NCBI RefSeq assembly: GCF_023554995.1
Contig: NZ_JAMJPK010000007.1
Coordinates: 124,001 to 188,000, forward strand
Direction of reading: 5' to 3'
Origin: Halomonas gemina
Lineage (GTDB): Bacteria > Pseudomonadota > Gammaproteobacteria > Pseudomonadales > Halomonadaceae
DNA: 64,000 nt
Below are positions 55,929-64,000 of the stretch, in pieces. The notes beneath the pieces were generated by a model. That model was not told the origin of the DNA and made no database searches. It worked only from the letters and a program-made list of their open reading frames with translations. The translations under genes and the position numbers were made by a program. Each line of letters opens with the position of its first letter. The first letter of the stretch is position 1.

Positions 55929-56318
55929 TCACGCCAGCCAGGAGAGCGGGCTGTGGCGGATCGCCGCGCCCAGCATGTAGGCGAAGGTGGCCACCGCGGC
56001 CAGGGCGGTGACGGCTCTCGTCCGCGGCGTCCTGCCGCGCTTGATCGCCACCGTGCCCAGGCCGATATAGGCCAGCAGGGCGATCAGCTTGGCAGCCAGC
56101 CAGGGGTGCTGGTGGGGCCACAGCGAGAGCATCACCATCAGCACCACGCCCAGCACCAGCAGGGTGGTGTCGATGAGGTGTGGCGCCACCCTCACCCAGC
56201 GCGTCTGCAGCACCGCTGCCTCGCGCACCGACCACCAGGCCCTCAGCATGAAGAAGAGGATGCTCAGGCTGGCGGCGGTGACGTGCAGGTGCTTGATCAG
56301 CACATAGTGTTCGATCAT
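55929..56318 (-). CDS. SirB2-family membrane protein
   Basis: A 129-aa integral membrane protein with four helices. KHLHVTAASLSILFFMLRAWW at the start and LIDTTLLVLGVVLMVML in the middle match the SirB2 family. Biochemical role is not known. It is 21 bases after nnrS and probably co-transcribed with it, which links it to NO or nitrite stress by position only. Confidence 0.82.
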   Translation of the reverse strand: MIEHYVLIKHLHVTAASLSILFFMLRAWWSVREAAVLQTRWVRVAPHLIDTTLLVLGVVLMVMLSLWPHQHPWLAAKLIALLAYIGLGTVAIKRGRTPRTRAVTALAAVATFAYMLGAAIRHSPLSWLA

Positions 56319-56339
56319 GTCGCGCTCCCCAGCCCTTGA

Positions 56340-57554
56340 CTAGCCGTCCTTGCCGTCGGCCCGGGCCGACAGCAGCGGCCCCGTATAGTGGAACAGGAAG
56401 ATGACGTAGGCCAGGCACCAGAAGATGATGCCCAGGTTGTAGGTCCAGTGGGTGATCTGCGGAAAGAGCGCCAGTACCGGCGAGCGCAGCAGGGCCGCGG
56501 CCACCATCAGCCCCAGGGCCACCCCGATGCCCGGCAGGGTGCGGATGGGACGCGCCGTGTGGCCCAGCGAGACCCGCGACATCATCGCCAGCATCATGGT
56601 GCCCATGCCGCCGATGGTCAGGGCGTGCAGCGCGGCGTCGGCGCGGTTGCCGGCGAGCAGCGCCAGGGCCCACATGGCCAGGCCCACGGGGATGAAGGCG
56701 TAGCTCAGGTGCAGCCCCCAGAGCAGCGGCTCGCGCCAGCTGTGGAGCCCTCCCCAGCGCGACAGCCGCACGGCGTTGGCCAGGGCGGCCAGACCCATCA
56801 GGGTCGCCAGCAGGGCGTCGGGGACCGCCACGCCGAGCATCACCAGCAGCTGGCCCACCACCACCGCCATCACGCTGCCGAGGCTCAGGGTCTCCAGCGC
56901 CGGGATCGGCGGCCTGCGGGTCAGCCCCAGGCGGTTGGCGGTGAACATGGCGATCACCCGGCCGCCCACCACCACCATCAGCAGGGTGAACAGCAGCACC
57001 GCCAGGTAGGCGGCCTGACGGATCAGCTCGGCGTCGCCGGTCAATACCCCCAGGTGCATGGCCAGGTTGGCCAGCGTCAGCAGCCCCAGGGCCGGCAGGA
57101 AGACCAGGTTGCGCCAGCGCTTCGCGGCGATGACCAGCCGGGCCATCACTCCCGCCACAACCGGCAGGAACGCCATGTCGACCAGCACCGGCAGCCAGGC
57201 CGGCAGGCCCAGGGGAACGGCCATCAGTAGCCGCCCGGCCAGCCACACCCCGACCAGGACCAGCAGCGCCCCCCCCTTGAGGCTGGGCAGGCCGGTCCAG
57301 TTCTGTACCGCGGTAAGCAGGAAACCCGCCACCACGGAGGCGGCGAAGCCGAACAGCATCTCGTGCTGGTGCCAGAACACCAGGCCACCGAAGGGACGCA
57401 GCAGGACGTCGCCGTGCCAGAAGGCGAACCACACCCCCATGGAGAGCACGCTGAACAGCGCGGCCAGCAGGAAGAAGGGGCGGAAGGCGAGGCGCGCCAC
57501 CGGCAGGCGCGACAGCGTGGAGGAGCGGAGGGAAGAGGAGGAGGTCGATTGCAT
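56340..57554 (-). CDS. nnrS: NnrS heme- and copper-containing membrane protein
   Basis: Twelve-helix protein of 404 aa. It shows LAFRPFFLLAALFSVLSMGVW near the start and the His-rich family positions FWHQHEMLFGFAASVV. NnrS is known to be induced by NO in several denitrifiers and to protect metabolism from nitrosative stress. A DNR-like palindrome lies 64 bases upstream. A different frame of this region also stays open but is a shadow. Confidence 0.93.
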   Translation of the reverse strand: MQSTSSSSLRSSTLSRLPVARLAFRPFFLLAALFSVLSMGVWFAFWHGDVLLRPFGGLVFWHQHEMLFGFAASVVAGFLLTAVQNWTGLPSLKGGALLVLVGVWLAGRLLMAVPLGLPAWLPVLVDMAFLPVVAGVMARLVIAAKRWRNLVFLPALGLLTLANLAMHLGVLTGDAELIRQAAYLAVLLFTLLMVVVGGRVIAMFTANRLGLTRRPPIPALETLSLGSVMAVVVGQLLVMLGVAVPDALLATLMGLAALANAVRLSRWGGLHSWREPLLWGLHLSYAFIPVGLAMWALALLAGNRADAALHALTIGGMGTMMLAMMSRVSLGHTARPIRTLPGIGVALGLMVAAALLRSPVLALFPQITHWTYNLGIIFWCLAYVIFLFHYTGPLLSARADGKDG

Positions 57555-57617
57555 GGCACCATACCCGACTGAAACGCTTGGTTATGGCCATTGTGCCCCA
57601 CTCCCGGCACGCCTTCC

Positions 57618-57631
57618 ATGACAGGTATCAA
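57618..57631. promoter_or_regulatory. DNR-like box upstream of nnrS
   Basis: ATGAC-AGGT-ATCAA matches 9 of 10 bases of TTGAC-N4-ATCAA. It lies between the nnrS start (57554) and the end of nirN (57650). Confidence 0.65.
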
Positions 57632-57649
57632 TAATACTTCTTATGGAGA

Positions 57650-59233
57650 TTAATGGCTGGTGCCCTCTTCGTACCGCGTCTTGTTCCAGACGTTGTACTT
57701 GCCGGAGGGCTTGCTCATGGGAATGCGCTTCTCCTCCTCCAGGGTGTCGCCGTCATAGACGATCACCGCGCCGTCCTCTTCCCAGAGGCTCAACAGCAGC
57801 TTCTCGCCATGGCGGTCGAACTCCACGTGGGCGGCGGTCTTGCCGGGCTCGGGAGTCAGCGTCTCGACGATCTCGAGGCTCGCCTTGTCGATCACGTGGA
57901 CGCGGTCACGGTGGGGGCCGAAGAAGACGTCCACCCAGACATAGGGGGAGTTGGCATGACTGCGCATGAAGAAGCCGGGACCATCGGTCTCCAGGGTCTT
58001 GATCACCTCCCAGGTGGTCATGTCGATGATCGACACCGCCGCCCGGGTGAGATGGGGCGTGGCCATGACGCGGCGCCCCTCGTGCTCCCAGGTGATCCCC
58101 GAGCCGAGGTGGGGCATGCCTTCCAGCGGCAGGTCGGCGACCTTCTCGCCGCTGTCCAGGTTGACCACCATGCCGCCCTGGCCATCGCCCTGGCCGCCTC
58201 GGGAGGCGCCGATGACATGCGTATAGTCGAGGTCGAAGAAGAAGTCGTCCAGGTAGTCGGGCACCGGAATGCGCCGCACCTGGAAGTTGGGCGTGTCATG
58301 CCCGCGGCGCTGCTCGAGCGGGGTGGCCATATGGCCGGTGGAGACCACCGGCTCGGTGGGCAGCGGCCAGGGGATCTCCCACACCTCCTCGATATCCTTG
58401 AGGGCGGCGATGAAGCTGCCCCGCGGCGGCGCGGCATAGACGGCGCTGACCCGGGAGCTTTCGCCCTCCTCGCCCACCACCGGATAGACCTTCATCAGGT
58501 CGAGGTTGTGGGCATCGAACAGCACCAGGCTGTGGGGCAGGTAGTTGGCGGCCATCACGTAGCGGCCATCGGCGGAGACGGCGATGTTGCGCATGTTGAT
58601 GCCGGCGCGGACCTCGGCCACCACCTCCATATTGTAGATGTCGTACTTGGTGATCCAGCCATCCCGGGAGCCGAAGAAGACGTAGCGTCCGTCGGGGGTG
58701 TACTTGGGCCCGCCGTGCAGGGCATAGCGGGTCTCGAAGCGGTGGATCGGCTCGAAGGTGTCGCCGTCGAGCAGGCTGGCGTGGTGGTCGCCTGTCTCCA
58801 CCACGATGAACAGGTTGAGCGGGTCGGCGTCGAAAAGCGGCTCATCCGGCAGCGATCCATCGGGATGAATGACCTGGTGGCTGTCGAGGATCTCGTCGCG
58901 CCCCCAGGTGGGCTCCACTTCGGGCGCGCGGTAGAGCCACTCGGCCAGGGAGGCGATCTGGCCCTCGTCGAGCTGCTCGCCGAACGCCGGCATCTGGCTG
59001 GCCGGTCGACCGTCGCGGATCACCGCCTCGGCGGCCTGCGGCTTGAGCCGCGAGAGGTTGCCCGGCAGCAGCGCCGGGCCGATGCCGCCCAGGCGCTCCT
59101 CGCCATGACAGGAGGCGCACTGCGACTGATAGAGGGTGCGGATGTCGTCGGCACCGGCCGGCACCATGACCGTGACCAGCAGCGTCGCCGCAAGGGCCTG
59201 CAGGAACATCCGGAGGGGAAGGACGCGTTTCAC
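57650..59233 (-). CDS. nirN: NirN, cytochrome c / d1-type propeller protein
   Basis: Periplasmic dehydrogenase for the last step of heme d1 synthesis, 527 aa. The GTG at 59233 overlaps the nirE stop (GTGA) and gives a proper signal peptide (MKRVLPLRMFLQALAATLLV). A c-type heme site C39-A-S-C42-H43 follows in a cytochrome c domain of about 90 residues. The rest is an eight-bladed propeller related to the d1 domain of NirS (ending KPSGKYNVWNK). NirF has only the propeller, so the cytochrome domain and length point to NirN. Confidence 0.9.
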   Translation of the reverse strand: MKRVLPLRMFLQALAATLLVTVMVPAGADDIRTLYQSQCASCHGEERLGGIGPALLPGNLSRLKPQAAEAVIRDGRPASQMPAFGEQLDEGQIASLAEWLYRAPEVEPTWGRDEILDSHQVIHPDGSLPDEPLFDADPLNLFIVVETGDHHASLLDGDTFEPIHRFETRYALHGGPKYTPDGRYVFFGSRDGWITKYDIYNMEVVAEVRAGINMRNIAVSADGRYVMAANYLPHSLVLFDAHNLDLMKVYPVVGEEGESSRVSAVYAAPPRGSFIAALKDIEEVWEIPWPLPTEPVVSTGHMATPLEQRRGHDTPNFQVRRIPVPDYLDDFFFDLDYTHVIGASRGGQGDGQGGMVVNLDSGEKVADLPLEGMPHLGSGITWEHEGRRVMATPHLTRAAVSIIDMTTWEVIKTLETDGPGFFMRSHANSPYVWVDVFFGPHRDRVHVIDKASLEIVETLTPEPGKTAAHVEFDRHGEKLLLSLWEEDGAVIVYDGDTLEEEKRIPMSKPSGKYNVWNKTRYEEGTSH

Positions 59234-60078
59234 AGGGCAATCCGCTCGCGCACCAGTTCCAGGGTCTCGCCCTCGGCGAAGATCGCCTCCTTGGGGGCCG
59301 GCTGGGCCAGGGTGTCGGCCAGGCGCACCACCTCGCCCACCACGATCAGGGTGGGCGGCCTGAGCCCCTCGCGCGCGATGGTCTCGACCAGCTCGCCCAG
59401 ACAGGTGATCACCTGGCGCTGCTCGGGGGTGGTGCCCCGCTCCACCAAGGCCACCGGATGGTCCGCGGGCAGGCCGTGGTCCTGAAGCTTGCGGCTGATG
59501 AGTTCGGCATTGGCCAGCCCCATGTAGAAGACCGCCGTGTGATGGGGCACCGCCAGGGAGGTCCAGTCCAGGGCCAGGTCGCCGTCGCCCTTGCAGTGGC
59601 CGGTGACGAAAGTGACGCTCTGGGCATGGTCGCGATGGGTCAACGGGAAGCCGCCGTAGGCGGCACAGCCCTGGGCGGAGGTGATCCCCGGCACCACCCG
59701 GAAATGGATGCCATGCTCGACCAGCACCTCGGCCTCCTCGCCGCCGCGACCGAAGATGTAGGGATCGCCACCCTTGAGCCGTACGACCCGCTTGCCCTCC
59801 CCGGCCAGGCGCACCAGCAGGGCATTGGTCTCGTCCTGGGTCAGGGCATGGCAGCGCGAGGCCTTGCCCACGTAGAAGCGCCGGGCCCTGGGGCTCGCCA
59901 GGGCCAGCACCTCCCTGGAGACCAGGCGGTCGAAGACCAGGCAATCGGCCTGCTCGAGCAGCGACAGGGCCCGCAGGGTCAAGAGCCCCGGGTCGCCGGG
60001 CCCGGCACCAACGATGGCCACCTCGCCTGGGGCCAAGGGCGACTCGGCGAGATCATAGGAAACGCGACGTGACGGCAT
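59230..60078 (-). CDS. nirE: uroporphyrinogen-III C-methyltransferase (NirE-type)
   Basis: SAM-dependent methyltransferase of 282 aa that makes precorrin-2, the first step toward heme d1. It shows IVGAGPGDPGLLTLRA, VRLKGGDPYIFGRGGEE, PGITSAQGCAAYGG and PVALVERGTTPEQR. There is no CysG-like oxidase domain, so it is the stand-alone form. Lies between nirJ and nirN. Confidence 0.94.
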   Translation of the reverse strand: MPSRRVSYDLAESPLAPGEVAIVGAGPGDPGLLTLRALSLLEQADCLVFDRLVSREVLALASPRARRFYVGKASRCHALTQDETNALLVRLAGEGKRVVRLKGGDPYIFGRGGEEAEVLVEHGIHFRVVPGITSAQGCAAYGGFPLTHRDHAQSVTFVTGHCKGDGDLALDWTSLAVPHHTAVFYMGLANAELISRKLQDHGLPADHPVALVERGTTPEQRQVITCLGELVETIAREGLRPPTLIVVGEVVRLADTLAQPAPKEAIFAEGETLELVRERIAL

Positions 60079-60098
60079 GGCGGAATTCCTCGCAAGCC

Positions 60099-61301
60099 TT
60101 ACTGGATTTCGACGGCCTGGATGGCCTCATAGGGAGCGGAGATACGGCGCTCGCCCGCGTCGGCGACGCCGATCTCGCGGTTGGTCAGGTAGCAGCCGGG
60201 ATCCTCTTCCCAGGGGTCACCGGAGACCTTCCAGGCCCGCACCCGGGTGTTGCCGTTGCAGATCGGCAGGAAATGGCACTCGCCGCAGCGCCCCTTGAGC
60301 GGCCGCGGGCGCTGGCGGAAGCCGACCATCAGCGGGTCCCGGGTGTCGCGCCAGATCGAGGAGAAGGGCCGCTCGCGGACGCTGCCCAGGTCGTGGTCCC
60401 ACCAGAAGGTGTCGGGGTGGACGTGGCCCAGGTTGTCGATGTTGGCGATATGTTCGCCGGAGGCGTTGCCGCCCCAGTTGAGCAGCCGCCGCTCCAGGGC
60501 CTCGACCTGGTCGGGGAAGTGCTCGCGGGCCCACATCAGCAGGAAGGGGCCGTCAGCATCATTGTTGCCGGTGACGTACTCGCGCTCCACGCCGCGCTCG
60601 AGCTCCGCTCGGCAGTGGTCGAATAGCCGGGTCATGGCGTCGCGGGTCATCTGGTGCCAGGCGTCCTGCTTGCTGTGGCGCCGGCCGCGGCCACCGTAGT
60701 TGAGGTGCGAGAGGTAGAACTTGTCGACGTCGTGCTCGTCAAGCAGGGCCAGGATATCGCCGAGCTGCTCGTAGTTCTCGCGGGTCAGGGTGAAGCGCAG
60801 CCCCACCTTGATGCCGCGCGCCTTGCACAGCTTCACCGCATGCATGGACTCACGGAAGGCGCCCTTGCGCTGGCGGATGACGTCGTGGGTCTCCTCCAGA
60901 CCGTCGATGCTGATGCCCACGTAGTCGTAGCCCACATCGGCGATCTCGTCGATGTTCTCCTCGGTGATCAGGGTGCCGTTGGTGGAGAGCCCGGTGTAGA
61001 TCCCCAGCGCACGGGAGCGCCGCGACAGCTCGAAGATATCCGGGCGCATCAGCGGCTCGCCTCCGGAGAGGATCAGCGCCGGCACCCGGAAGGCGGCGAG
61101 GTCGTCGAGCACCGCATGGGCCTCGGCGGTGGAGAGCTCACCGGCGAAGTCGATGTCCGCGGAGGTGGTGTAGCAGTGCTTGCAGGTCAGGTTGCAGCGA
61201 CGGATCAGGTTCCAGATCACCACCGGGCCGGGGGGCTTGCGCGCCGGAGGGATGGGACCCGGCTCCATCAATGTCTTGATATAGCGGGTGACGCGGAACA
61301 T
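60099..61301 (-). CDS. nirJ: heme d1 biosynthesis radical SAM protein NirJ
   Basis: Radical SAM enzyme of 400 aa that replaces the propionates on didecarboxysiroheme. The cluster motif is C36-x3-C40-x2-C43 (RRCNLTCKHCYT). The SGGEPL motif and a C-terminal SPASM-type Cys set (CGECHFLPICNGN, plus PGCYL) complete the protein. It sits 18 bases after nirH. Confidence 0.96.
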   Translation of the reverse strand: MFRVTRYIKTLMEPGPIPPARKPPGPVVIWNLIRRCNLTCKHCYTTSADIDFAGELSTAEAHAVLDDLAAFRVPALILSGGEPLMRPDIFELSRRSRALGIYTGLSTNGTLITEENIDEIADVGYDYVGISIDGLEETHDVIRQRKGAFRESMHAVKLCKARGIKVGLRFTLTRENYEQLGDILALLDEHDVDKFYLSHLNYGGRGRRHSKQDAWHQMTRDAMTRLFDHCRAELERGVEREYVTGNNDADGPFLLMWAREHFPDQVEALERRLLNWGGNASGEHIANIDNLGHVHPDTFWWDHDLGSVRERPFSSIWRDTRDPLMVGFRQRPRPLKGRCGECHFLPICNGNTRVRAWKVSGDPWEEDPGCYLTNREIGVADAGERRISAPYEAIQAVEIQ

Positions 61302-61319
61302 GGCGTTCTCCTGCCTTCG

Positions 61320-61877
61320 TTACTCTTGCGGGACGCGGCGCGCCAGGCGCAGACCGGTCTTCTTGAGGATGCGCGAGCTGTAGAGGATGCGGTGGTCACG
61401 ACACGCCTCGCCCAGGCGCTCGCGCAGCACCGCCGCCTGGCGCTCGACCTCCTCCCGGCTGCAGCCGTGGAGCATGGCGAACAGGTTGTAGGGCCAGTGG
61501 GGGAGGTGACGCGGGCGGCGGTAGCAGTGGCTGACGCCCTCGATGGCGGCCACCTCGCGGCCCAGGCGGTCGATCTGGGCGTCGTCGACGTCCCACACCG
61601 TCATGCCGTTGGCCACGTAGCCGAGCCGGTAGTGGTTGGGCACCGCGGCGACCCGGCGGATCACCCCGCGCTCCTGCATCGCCCGCATGCGCTCGAGCAC
61701 CGCCTCGCCGCTCATGCCCACCTCGCGGCCCACCGCCCCCCAGGGGTCGGGGACCAGCGGCAGGCCGGCCTGGGTGGCCAGCACGATGGCGCGGTCGGCG
61801 GCGTCGAGGCCCCGGGCATCGCGCTCGGGTACATCGCCATCCGGGTCCGGCCTAGACGGGCAGGTGGAGACGGACAT
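61320..61877 (-). CDS. nirH: siroheme decarboxylase subunit NirH
   Basis: AsnC/Lrp-fold protein of 185 aa acting with NirD, NirL and NirG to decarboxylate siroheme. An N-terminal winged-helix part is followed by RRVAAVPNHYRLGYVANGMTVWDV and CYRRPRHLPHWPYNLFAMLHG, the His-bearing segment of this group. ATG at 61877 follows AAGGAGGAGGAG and overlaps nirG by 26 bases. Confidence 0.92.
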   Translation of the reverse strand: MSVSTCPSRPDPDGDVPERDARGLDAADRAIVLATQAGLPLVPDPWGAVGREVGMSGEAVLERMRAMQERGVIRRVAAVPNHYRLGYVANGMTVWDVDDAQIDRLGREVAAIEGVSHCYRRPRHLPHWPYNLFAMLHGCSREEVERQAAVLRERLGEACRDHRILYSSRILKKTGLRLARRVPQE

Positions 61878-62310
61878 GGAACTCCTCCTCCTTGGGCATG
61901 TTGTAGACCGGCAGGCCGGTGGCCGCCTCGATGCCGGCGATGGTCTCGGCGATGGCCTCGGGGGTCTCGGTGGCCAGCACGAACCACATGTTGAGGGCGT
62001 GCTCGCGGCGATAGTTGTGGGCCACCTCGGGGAAGGCGTTGACCGTATCAGTGACCCGCTCATAGTCGGCCTCGGGCACCGCCAGCGCTGCCAGGGTCAG
62101 GCCACCGCCCAGCCGCTCGGCGTGGTACATGGGACCGAAGCGGCTCAGCACACCGCCCTCGCGCAGGCGCTCGAGGCGATAGAGCAGGTCACCCTCGGCG
62201 ATGCCCAACTCCCCGGCCACCGCTGCATAGGGGCGTGCCACCAGCGGCAGGCCGTCCTGCAGGCGGTTGATCAGGCGACGATCGACGGCGTCCAGGTCGT
62301 CGAGGGTCAT
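61852..62310 (-). CDS. nirG: siroheme decarboxylase subunit NirG
   Basis: AsnC-fold protein of 152 aa. LDAVDRRLINRLQDGLPLVARPYAAVA begins it and HNYRREHALNMWFVLATETPE is the siroheme-binding strand region. It ends with VYNMPKEEEFHVRLHLPV, typical of NirD/NirG. Its start overlaps the nirL stop (ATGA). Confidence 0.93.
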   Translation of the reverse strand: MTLDDLDAVDRRLINRLQDGLPLVARPYAAVAGELGIAEGDLLYRLERLREGGVLSRFGPMYHAERLGGGLTLAALAVPEADYERVTDTVNAFPEVAHNYRREHALNMWFVLATETPEAIAETIAGIEAATGLPVYNMPKEEEFHVRLHLPV

Positions 62311-62840
62311 GCCTCCCCCTCCCTCACGTAGCGGCCGCCACACTGGCGATAGGCGTGGGTGCTGAACAGCACCCGGTGCTCCAGCTCGCCCAGGCCCAAG
62401 CGTTCGACGATGGCGGCAAGCTCTGCCAGCACCCGCTCGCGACGGGCGCCGTGGATCATGCAGAAGAGGTTGTAGGGCCAGTCGGGGAGTTGCCGCGGAC
62501 GGCGGTAGCAGAGCGTCACCGCGGTCTCCCGGGCGAGGCGACGGCCCACCAGGGCGACCCGCTCGTCCGGCACGTCCCACACCACCATGGCATTGGCCTG
62601 GATCCCCAGGCGGCGATGGCGCACCACCAGCCCGAGGCGCTTGATCAGCCCCTCGGCCTGCCAGCGGCGTACGCAGGCCATCACCTCATCCTCGGCGAGG
62701 CCGGCCTGCTCGGCCAGGGTGCGCCAGGGGCGCGGGGTGAGCGGCAGCCCCTGTTCCAGCAGGGCGCGCAGGCGGCGATGGGCATCCGGCTCGCCGGGCA
62801 CGCGGGCGGTGTCGAGGGACAGCGGGGTCGCGGTGCTCAT
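62307..62840 (-). CDS. nirL: siroheme decarboxylase subunit NirL
   Basis: AsnC-fold protein of 177 aa of the NirL/NirH subgroup (RRLGIQANAMVVWDVPDERV and CYRRPRQLPDWPYNLFCMIHG). The N-terminal 25 residues are extra relative to nirG. Coupled to nirD and nirG by ATGA overlaps, as usual for subunits made in equal amounts. Confidence 0.92.
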   Translation of the reverse strand: MSTATPLSLDTARVPGEPDAHRRLRALLEQGLPLTPRPWRTLAEQAGLAEDEVMACVRRWQAEGLIKRLGLVVRHRRLGIQANAMVVWDVPDERVALVGRRLARETAVTLCYRRPRQLPDWPYNLFCMIHGARRERVLAELAAIVERLGLGELEHRVLFSTHAYRQCGGRYVREGEA

Positions 62841-63337
62841 GTGCGCTCCAGTTCGGCCCAGGGAATGGGGAAGGAGAGGTCGATATGGAAGCCCTCCAGC
62901 ATCGGCAGGCGCAGGATCGGCACGCCCAGGCGCGTCTCCAGGGCGTCGAGCCGCGCCTCGAGCTCGGGCTCGTCCGGCGCGGTCATCACGAACCAGAGGT
63001 TATAGTCATGTTCCCGAGCGTAGTTGTGGTTGACGCCGGGGGCGGCGTTGATGAGCTCTGCCAAGGCATCGCGCTCGGCCTCGGGCACGGCCACGGCGGC
63101 GAGCAGACTGGCGCCGGCCCTTGCATGGTCGAATACCGGCCCCACGCGGCTGAGCACGCCCAGCGCCTGCAGCCGCTCCAGCCGCGCGATCACCTCGGCC
63201 TCGGAGGTGCCCAGGCGCTCGGCCACGGTGTGGAAGGGGCGGGTACAGACCGGCAGGCCGCGCTGGTAGCTATCGACCAGGCGACGATCCAGGGTATCGA
63301 GCTCTTGAACTTGGCAGTACGGGGCTTGGCAATGCAT
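62837..63337 (-). CDS. nirD: siroheme decarboxylase subunit NirD
   Basis: AsnC-fold protein of 166 aa, first of the four decarboxylase genes. LDTLDRRLVDSYQRGLPVCTRPFHTVA and HNYAREHDYNLWFVMTAPDEP are diagnostic. ATG at 63337 is used; a GTG at 63343 would add two residues. It is 57 bases after nirS, with a hairpin between. Confidence 0.92.
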   Translation of the reverse strand: MHCQAPYCQVQELDTLDRRLVDSYQRGLPVCTRPFHTVAERLGTSEAEVIARLERLQALGVLSRVGPVFDHARAGASLLAAVAVPEAERDALAELINAAPGVNHNYAREHDYNLWFVMTAPDEPELEARLDALETRLGVPILRLPMLEGFHIDLSFPIPWAELERT

Positions 63338-63361
63338 CGGCACAGCTCACTTGCAGCGGGT

Positions 63362-63385
63362 GGCGGCGGGCTTGCGCCCGCCGCC
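63362..63385 (-). terminator. intercistronic hairpin between nirS and nirD
   Basis: GGCGGCGGGC and GCCCGCCGCC form a perfect 10-bp stem with a 4-base loop, nine bases after the nirS stop. There is no U-tract on the minus strand. It may allow strong nirS but lower nirDLGH expression. Confidence 0.6.
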
Positions 63386-63394
63386 GGCTCCCGA

Positions 63395-64000
<606 letters not shown>

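Noticed and set aside
57650..59233. Calling the cytochrome/propeller gene nirF
   Set aside because: NirF has no cytochrome c domain and is about 390 residues; this protein has a CASCH heme site and 527 residues, which fits NirN.

Overview
The window is a compact, GC-rich, gene-dense bacterial chromosome segment. It most resembles a denitrifying gammaproteobacterium of the Halomonas/Pseudomonas type: Zur-type zinc operators, a cd1-type nitrite reductase (NirS), a NarGHI nitrate reductase, a cNor-type NO reductase and acidic proteins. The genus is an inference from gene content and protein style; no rRNA or tRNA gene is present to test it.

Layout. (1) 1-6.9 kb: the end of a QseC/PmrB-like sensor kinase, a PepSY-linked two-component system, a ribbon-helix-helix protein, a SulP anion transporter and a small membrane protein. 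(2) 6.9-8.5 kb: TPP riboswitch followed by thiM-thiE. (3) 8.5-15.3 kb: a zinc-starvation region with znuA diverging from znuCB at one Zur box, and a second Zur box between a DUF1826 gene and an operon of zinc-sparing paralogues (dksA2-like, COG0523 GTPase, folE2, hisI). The second operon starts with an unannotated 30-residue His-rich reading frame. (4) 15.3-19 kb: DMT exporter, D,D-carboxypeptidase with SPOR domain, a DUF2061 remnant and a TSUP permease.

(5) 19-41.2 kb: nitrate respiration. narGHJI-ppiC-moaB-moeA-dnr-like runs leftward. A NarK-type transporter gene lies upstream of it, separated by a 164-bp MITE-like element that supplies the transporter's stop codon. narXL and three more NarK-type transporters with a UspA protein run rightward, then a DUF4870-like gene and norEF. 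(6) 41.4-46.1 kb: a translationally coupled cyanophycin operon (cyanophycinase, cyanophycin synthetase, isoaspartyl dipeptidase). (7) 46.1-51.1 kb: norCBQD plus a small membrane protein, controlled by overlapping DNR-like and NsrR-like sites. (8) 51.2-55.4 kb: an AapJQMP amino-acid ABC transporter. (9) 55.5-64 kb: a CMD-family protein, SirB2-like protein, NnrS, then nirN, nirE, nirJ, nirH, nirG, nirL, nirD and the 3' end of nirS, all leftward; the nir operon enters from beyond position 64000.

How the parts work together. NarGHI reduces nitrate with Moco made with MoaB/MoeA help, NarK proteins move nitrate and nitrite, NirS (heme d1 from NirDLGH, NirJ, NirE and NirN) makes NO, and NorCB with NorD/Q/E/F removes NO. 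NarXL sites, FNR/DNR-type palindromes and an NsrR-like site in the intergenic regions fit nitrate, oxygen and NO control. The cyanophycin cycle may buffer nitrogen in the same cells. The zinc region keeps one-carbon/folate, His biosynthesis and stringent-response functions going when Zur senses zinc shortage.
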